A DNA stretch of 64,000 nt, from assembly GCA_963170055.1 (NCBI GenBank), contig CAUJGJ010000015.1, positions 213,109 to 277,108 of the forward strand. The letters are read 5' to 3'. The translations under genes and the position numbers were made by a program. Shown here one piece after another: positions 60,324 through 64,000 of this stretch. The notes below the pieces were generated by a model that did not search any database, was not told the origin of the DNA, and saw only the letters and a list, made by a program, of their open reading frames with translations. Every line of letters starts with the position of its first letter. Position 1 is the first letter of the stretch. This DNA comes from Halisarca cf. caerulea (lineage: Eukaryota > Porifera > Demospongiae > Chondrillida > Halisarcidae).

Positions 60324-63222
60324 TTAAAGTACATTAGAATTCTCAAGACTGCTCTTCAGCTTAGCCACAGCATCTCGGACAGCTGAGGTCATGGGTTGCT
60401 TAGCAAGGCTATTAAGCCATGAGCACACATCTTCAATGGAAGCCATGGGAATATCACATGCTTCAGTGGTATCCATAGCAACCTTTTCATGGGATTTATT
60501 TGACATGTCAGAGACACGCCCACCAGAAATATCCCAAAGTTTCAGAGTTTTGTCATTGGAAGTAGTTGCCAGGAGACAAGTGTTCGGGGAAAATGAGCAA
60601 CAAGTCACAAATCTACAAAGGAGAGGGAAAAACTACTATTAAAGTAATACTGGACTTGGTGCCCATGTGTGTGTGTGTGTGGGGGGATTAGGGGGGGGGG
60701 GGGGGGTAAGGGGTGAGGACATAGAAAGTCCACCAAGTCATGTGAGTACAGATTTGTACAAGGTCCACTAAGGTTCTGTATATGTGAGTACAGATTTGTA
60801 CAAGGTCCACTAAGGTACTGCTGAGGGATACAAGATTGACTGTGCAGTCTTCCCTACCGATTGTGAGCTTGCACTTTCCAGACAACCTCCCAAGTGCCCT
60901 ATAGAGATTAGGAGAGAGGAATGGTGAACAACACCTGGTCAACCCACCCGTCCACTAACCCACCCATCCACCGACTCTAACCCCTTGCATGCATCAACCC
61001 TAACCCTTCCCATCCACCAACTCTCCTATCCGCCAACCCTCCTATCTACCAACCCTCCCATTCGCCAACTCTCCTGTCTGCCAACCCTCCCATTCGCCAA
61101 CTCTCCTGTCTGCCAACCCTCCCATTCGCCAACTCTCCTGTTTGCCAACCCTCCCATTCGCCAACTCTCCTGTCTGCCAACCCTCCCGTCCGCCAACCCT
61201 CCCGTTTGCCAACCTTCCTGTCCGCCAACCCTCCTGTTCGCCAACCCTCCCGTCCACCAACCCTCCCGTCCGCCAACCCTCCTGTTCGTCAACTCTCCCG
61301 TCTGCTAACCCTCCTGTCCACCAACCCTCCCGTCCACACCATCTTACACTAGTCCAAAGGACAACTTTCTTGTCAGCTCCACAAGTAGCAAAGTGTGTGT
61401 AGTGAGCAGTGAACTGGCAATGGTAGACAGCTCCTGAGTGCTCCTTGAGTACAGCTTCCTTCAAAAACGCATGCTTTCCTGCAAGTGTACAACAGTCACA
61501 TGACAAGTCACATGACAGGAAATCATCACAATATTAGAACTAGGCAAACAATGCATGGAGTTTACGGAAGTAAACGGAGTTAATGAGGGAGCTTATGTCA
61601 TTGGTTATAAGAATAGTGTGCCCGGGTGTGCCGGTAATAGTAGTCGAAACGATAGATGATTGGGCTTGAGTAGCTTCGTTTCAAACAAGTACACCAATCG
61701 TCGCGTCGAGTGGGTCGCCGGGGGTAACGCGTCCATAACTGAATGTGTTTCAGCAAAGAGAGATACTACGAAGGTAGCGTTCTTTCGCCCACCCAGCCCC
61801 CTTTCTTTCCCTTGTTTGTCATTAGCTTATAGGAGATCGCGGTTTTCAAGAAGAGGAGTAGTCATCATTCGATCCGATGGTTGCCGTGTGTATGTATCTT
61901 TCCTTGTGTTTCTTTACAGGTGCGCGTTAAAGGAAACCCGCCACCGGCGCCTCCTTCGGTTCAATCTCCATCACATTGGTGATGTGACAAGGCTGGGTGT
62001 GAAGAAGCATGGCTTCCCCAAAACATGTGGCGAGGAAGAGGTCTGCCGATTACGTCCTAGCCGCCCACCAGTCATGGGATGAGAATCCTGCGGCATGGCT
62101 GATCTAACAACCGAAGGTTTCGCTGGGGGTGGGGGTGGGGGGGGGGGGGGGGGTGGTGGCAATCGGATCCAATGGGAGGGGAGTGGCGAGAGAGGAAGGT
62201 GCAATTGTGCAGATCAGCTGGTTACGTAAGTGAACCTCATTAAACTTAGTTCTATCAGATCAAATGATGGCCACTTGTAACATTACCACGTCAAGTAAAC
62301 GCACCTTTAACATAGTCTATCAGATAGCACTTCACCTCACTGTTGTTGCAACATGCAACAACCAGACTTCTCCATTTTCCTAAACAGCAAAAAATGGACT
62401 AAACTGATTAGCAGTCTAGAGACTATTATGCAATAACTCCACTAAATTGCCCAATCTTACCTCCATGTTGCGACTGTGGAGCAGAGGCCACACAGTTAAC
62501 TCCCAAATCATCTGCATTGACTTGGCAGAGGAAGTTGCCTGTACTTGTCTCCCACACAAACACATCACCGCTGTTGGCTCCCACCACCGAATACCCTCCA
62601 TCGAAGGAAAAACAGCAGCTCGACATTCTACAAGAGATGAAGGGGCGAGCTCAGACATACTACACAGAGGGGGAGGGGCTAGCTCGACATTCTACAAGAG
62701 ATGAAGGGGCATGCTCAGGCCCACTACAAAGAGGGGGAGGGGCTAGCTCGACATTCTACAAGAGATGAAGGGGCAAGCTCAGGCATACTACAAAGAGGGG
62801 GAGGGGCAAGCTCGACATGCTACAAGAGGGGGAGGGGCTAGCTCGACATGCTACAAGAGGGGGAGGGGCTAGCTCGACATGCTACAAGAGGGGGAGGGGA
62901 GGAGACACAACACACACAACACACACATGCTCATGCACGCATGCACACACACACACACTCACACACACACACACACACGTATGCGCATGCACACACACTT
63001 ACACACTGTCACCCTTTTGAAAAGTGGCAAGGTTTTTACAGGAAGACAAATCCCATAATTTGGCAGTCTTATCTGCTGAAGCTGTTAGCAAGAACTTCTC
63101 ATTTGGGCTAATGGCACAATCCTTGACAGATGCACTGTGACCGTTGCAGTTCCCTACAAAAGATGTGGTACCGTTCCATACCTAACTCTAGATAGACTCA
63201 AAACACACCACCATGCATGCAT

Positions 63223-63258
<36 letters not shown>

Positions 63259-63656
63259 CACAACACAAAACACATCTATCGATCAGTCTAGCCACGCCTA
63301 TAGAATGCTCGCAAGAATGCAACGAGCTCGGGGAACTGACCTATTTCTTTGACTAAGTTCATACTCCAGACAATAGCTTTATGGTCACTACCCACGGTCA
63401 CCAGAACGTCTCCACTCGGACTGAAGACGCAACTATTAACGTAAAATTTTTCGCTGTGCCCGTCTTTGAGTGGAGAGTGCAGCAACTCGTTACCGTCTTT
63501 GGTGTTCCACAGCTTGACCATTCCTCCTGCACTAGCCGTAGCCACTGTTTGTCCACAAGGAGAGAATCTGCAATAGTTAACGTCTCCATCGCTAACGTTT
63601 ATAGACTTCAACAGACGTGGCTCCTGAATAGGATACGCCATGTTTTTATTGGTCAT
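60324..63656 (-). CDS. WDSUB1: WD-repeat protein, WDSUB1-like, six exons
   Basis: Exons on the minus strand: 63,656-63,341; 63,153-63,003; 62,627-62,461; 61,478-61,348; 60,898-60,858; 60,612-60,324. Phases agree throughout, giving about 364 residues (359 from the second Met, whose AACATGG context is better). WD units include GDVNYCRFSPCG to VKLWN, VNSCVFSPSGDVLVTVGSD to IVW, ASVKDCAISPNE to AKLWD, MSSCCFSFDGGY to VFVWE, GAVYHCQFTAHY to VVLWT and FVTCCSFSPNTCLLATTSND to LKLWD. The HSPLK and DDLGVNC segments resemble WDSUB1. The C-terminus (SIEDVCSWLNSLAKQ) looks like the start of its SAM domain but stops about 20 residues later. SAM and U-box are absent, so ubiquitin-ligase activity is not expected. 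It may be a WD-only scaffold. WD40 is sure; orthology is moderate. Confidence 0.88.
60688..60706 (+). repeat. Poly-G run in WD gene intron 5
   Basis: Long G run following (GT)n and GGGGGGATTAG. It lies between exons 5 and 6 of the WD-repeat gene. On the coding strand it is poly-C. Confidence 0.9.
60970..61340 (+). repeat. 16-bp minisatellite in WD gene intron 4
   Basis: About 20 units of GCCAACCCTCCCGTCC and variants (GCCAACTCTCCTGTCT). The array stops only a few bases from the exon 4 donor at 61,347. Confidence 0.93.
61479..62460 (-). other. WD gene intron 3, GC-rich, with G-quadruplex-type run
   Basis: Large intron with paired GTCACATGAC motifs at 61,495-61,504 and 61,507-61,516, next to the exon 4 acceptor. 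A GC-rich stretch at 61,620-62,160 supports a 140-codon plus-strand ORF (61,660-62,082) of no recognised family. A G-rich run at about 62,127-62,157 could form a quadruplex. I cannot tell whether the GC-rich block is an inserted element or a nested gene. Confidence 0.45.
62628..62900 (-). repeat. Tandem copies of the exon 3 splice acceptor
   Basis: The sequence spanning the intron 2 acceptor and first exon 3 bases (plus strand CTCGACATTCTACAAGAG) starts at 62,619 in the exon. It recurs at 62,683, 62,747 and 62,811 (64-bp steps), then at 62,842 and 62,873 (31-bp steps). Each copy contains the minus-strand string CTTGTAG followed by AATGTCGAG or CATGTCGAG, a potential 3' splice site. The linkers are GGGGGAGGGGCTAG-type, pyrimidine-rich on the coding strand. 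Confidence 0.85.
62905..63002 (+). repeat. CA-rich microsatellite next to exon 2 donor
   Basis: Imperfect (CA)n with GCATGCAC interruptions. The exon 2 donor GTAAGT (63,002 leftwards) is followed by GTGTGTGT on the coding strand. Confidence 0.9.
63221..63260 (+). repeat. (CA)n microsatellite in WD gene intron 1
   Basis: About 18 CA dinucleotides followed by CACAACACAA repeats, between exons 1 and 2. Confidence 0.95.
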
Positions 63657-63880
63657 ATGATTTGATCTGAAAGCCGACCAGAGGCGGCTTATAACAACGC
63701 CTGGTCTTGCACCACCAGCAGCAATCGGCCGTGAGGTATGGACGTTGCATCATACGTGGGCACGACGACTATCAAAACACATACTAAAGATTTGATATAC
63801 GTATTCTGCTAAAACACTACACACGTTTCCAAACAAGATCTCTAGGTATGTACATTCCAATAGTGAGTGTGTCCACAAGT

Positions 63881-64000
63881 CTACTTCTCACAACCCTCAA
63901 CAGGTGTGACTTTGTGCTTCTTCGTCTTGCGACTTTGCTTGTGTGTTTTGTCTCTCTTGACAATAGTATGAGCATTGGTTTTTGATCGAAACTCCATCAG
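63881..64000 (-). CDS. C-terminal exon of a lysine-rich protein, partial
   Basis: From the window edge leftwards, 39 codons are open and end in TAG at 63,881. They read MEFRSKTNAHTIVKRDKTHK, then QSRKTKKHKVTP and VEGCEK. The strongly basic composition resembles tails of nucleolar or ribosome-biogenesis proteins, but I do not recognise the family. The gene continues beyond the window. Its stop lies only 225 bp upstream of the WD-repeat start codon, so the WD gene promoter overlaps this gene's 3' end. It could be a chance ORF. Confidence 0.4.
   Translation of the reverse strand: MMEFRSKTNAHTIVKRDKTHKQSRKTKKHKVTPVEGCEK

Noticed and set aside
61660..62082. 140-codon plus-strand ORF in the WD gene intron
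   Set aside because: No recognisable domain and high GC; kept only as a remark under the intron because an inserted element or nested gene cannot be excluded.

Overview
The window is animal (metazoan) nuclear DNA, most likely from an early-branching marine invertebrate such as a sponge. That placement is inferred from metazoan-type genes with canonical GT-AG introns (several only 51-100 bp long), TTAGGG-type motifs, non-LTR retrotransposon relics and a run of N at 43,801-44,000. No species can be named from the sequence alone. I placed exons by hand, using homology remembered from well-known protein families, splice consensus and reading-phase bookkeeping.

Left half, 1-35,625: two satellite arrays and no credible gene. 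The first (1-31,709) is about 300 copies of a 104-bp unit. It has higher-order blocks, a 2.95-kb tandem duplication, TTAGGG-like inserts and short inverted segments near its right end. The second (31,710-35,625) is about 62 copies of a 63-bp unit. The many apparent ORFs here are artefacts of periodicity.

Middle, 35,968-48,040: sparse and repeat-rich. It holds a three-exon CCCH zinc-finger gene whose first intron carries an antisense retroelement fragment; a CDC42 small effector-like gene in tiny exons; a processed enolase pseudogene containing an assembly gap; the last two exons of a TXNL1-like (PITH domain) gene; minisatellites; a diverged relic of the 63-bp satellite; and a decayed non-LTR retrotransposon 3' end.

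Right part, 48,359-64,000: compact and gene-dense. RHEB (minus, 7 exons) and MLX (plus, 6 exons) are divergent, with start codons 87 bp apart around a CACGTG E-box. Then come a second relic of the first retroelement family, two tandem CD225/dispanin-like two-pass membrane protein genes (plus), a WD-repeat gene resembling WDSUB1 but lacking its C-terminal SAM/U-box part (minus), and the lysine-rich end of another minus-strand gene. Introns are full of minisatellites and foldback elements.

The functional link I would test first is nutrient/lysosome signalling. RHEB activates mTORC1, MLX is a nutrient-responsive bHLHZ factor, and the palindrome GTCAYGTGAC (CLEAR/M-box type) occurs five times perfectly between 54 and 62 kb, plus a 9/10 match in the RHEB-MLX promoter.
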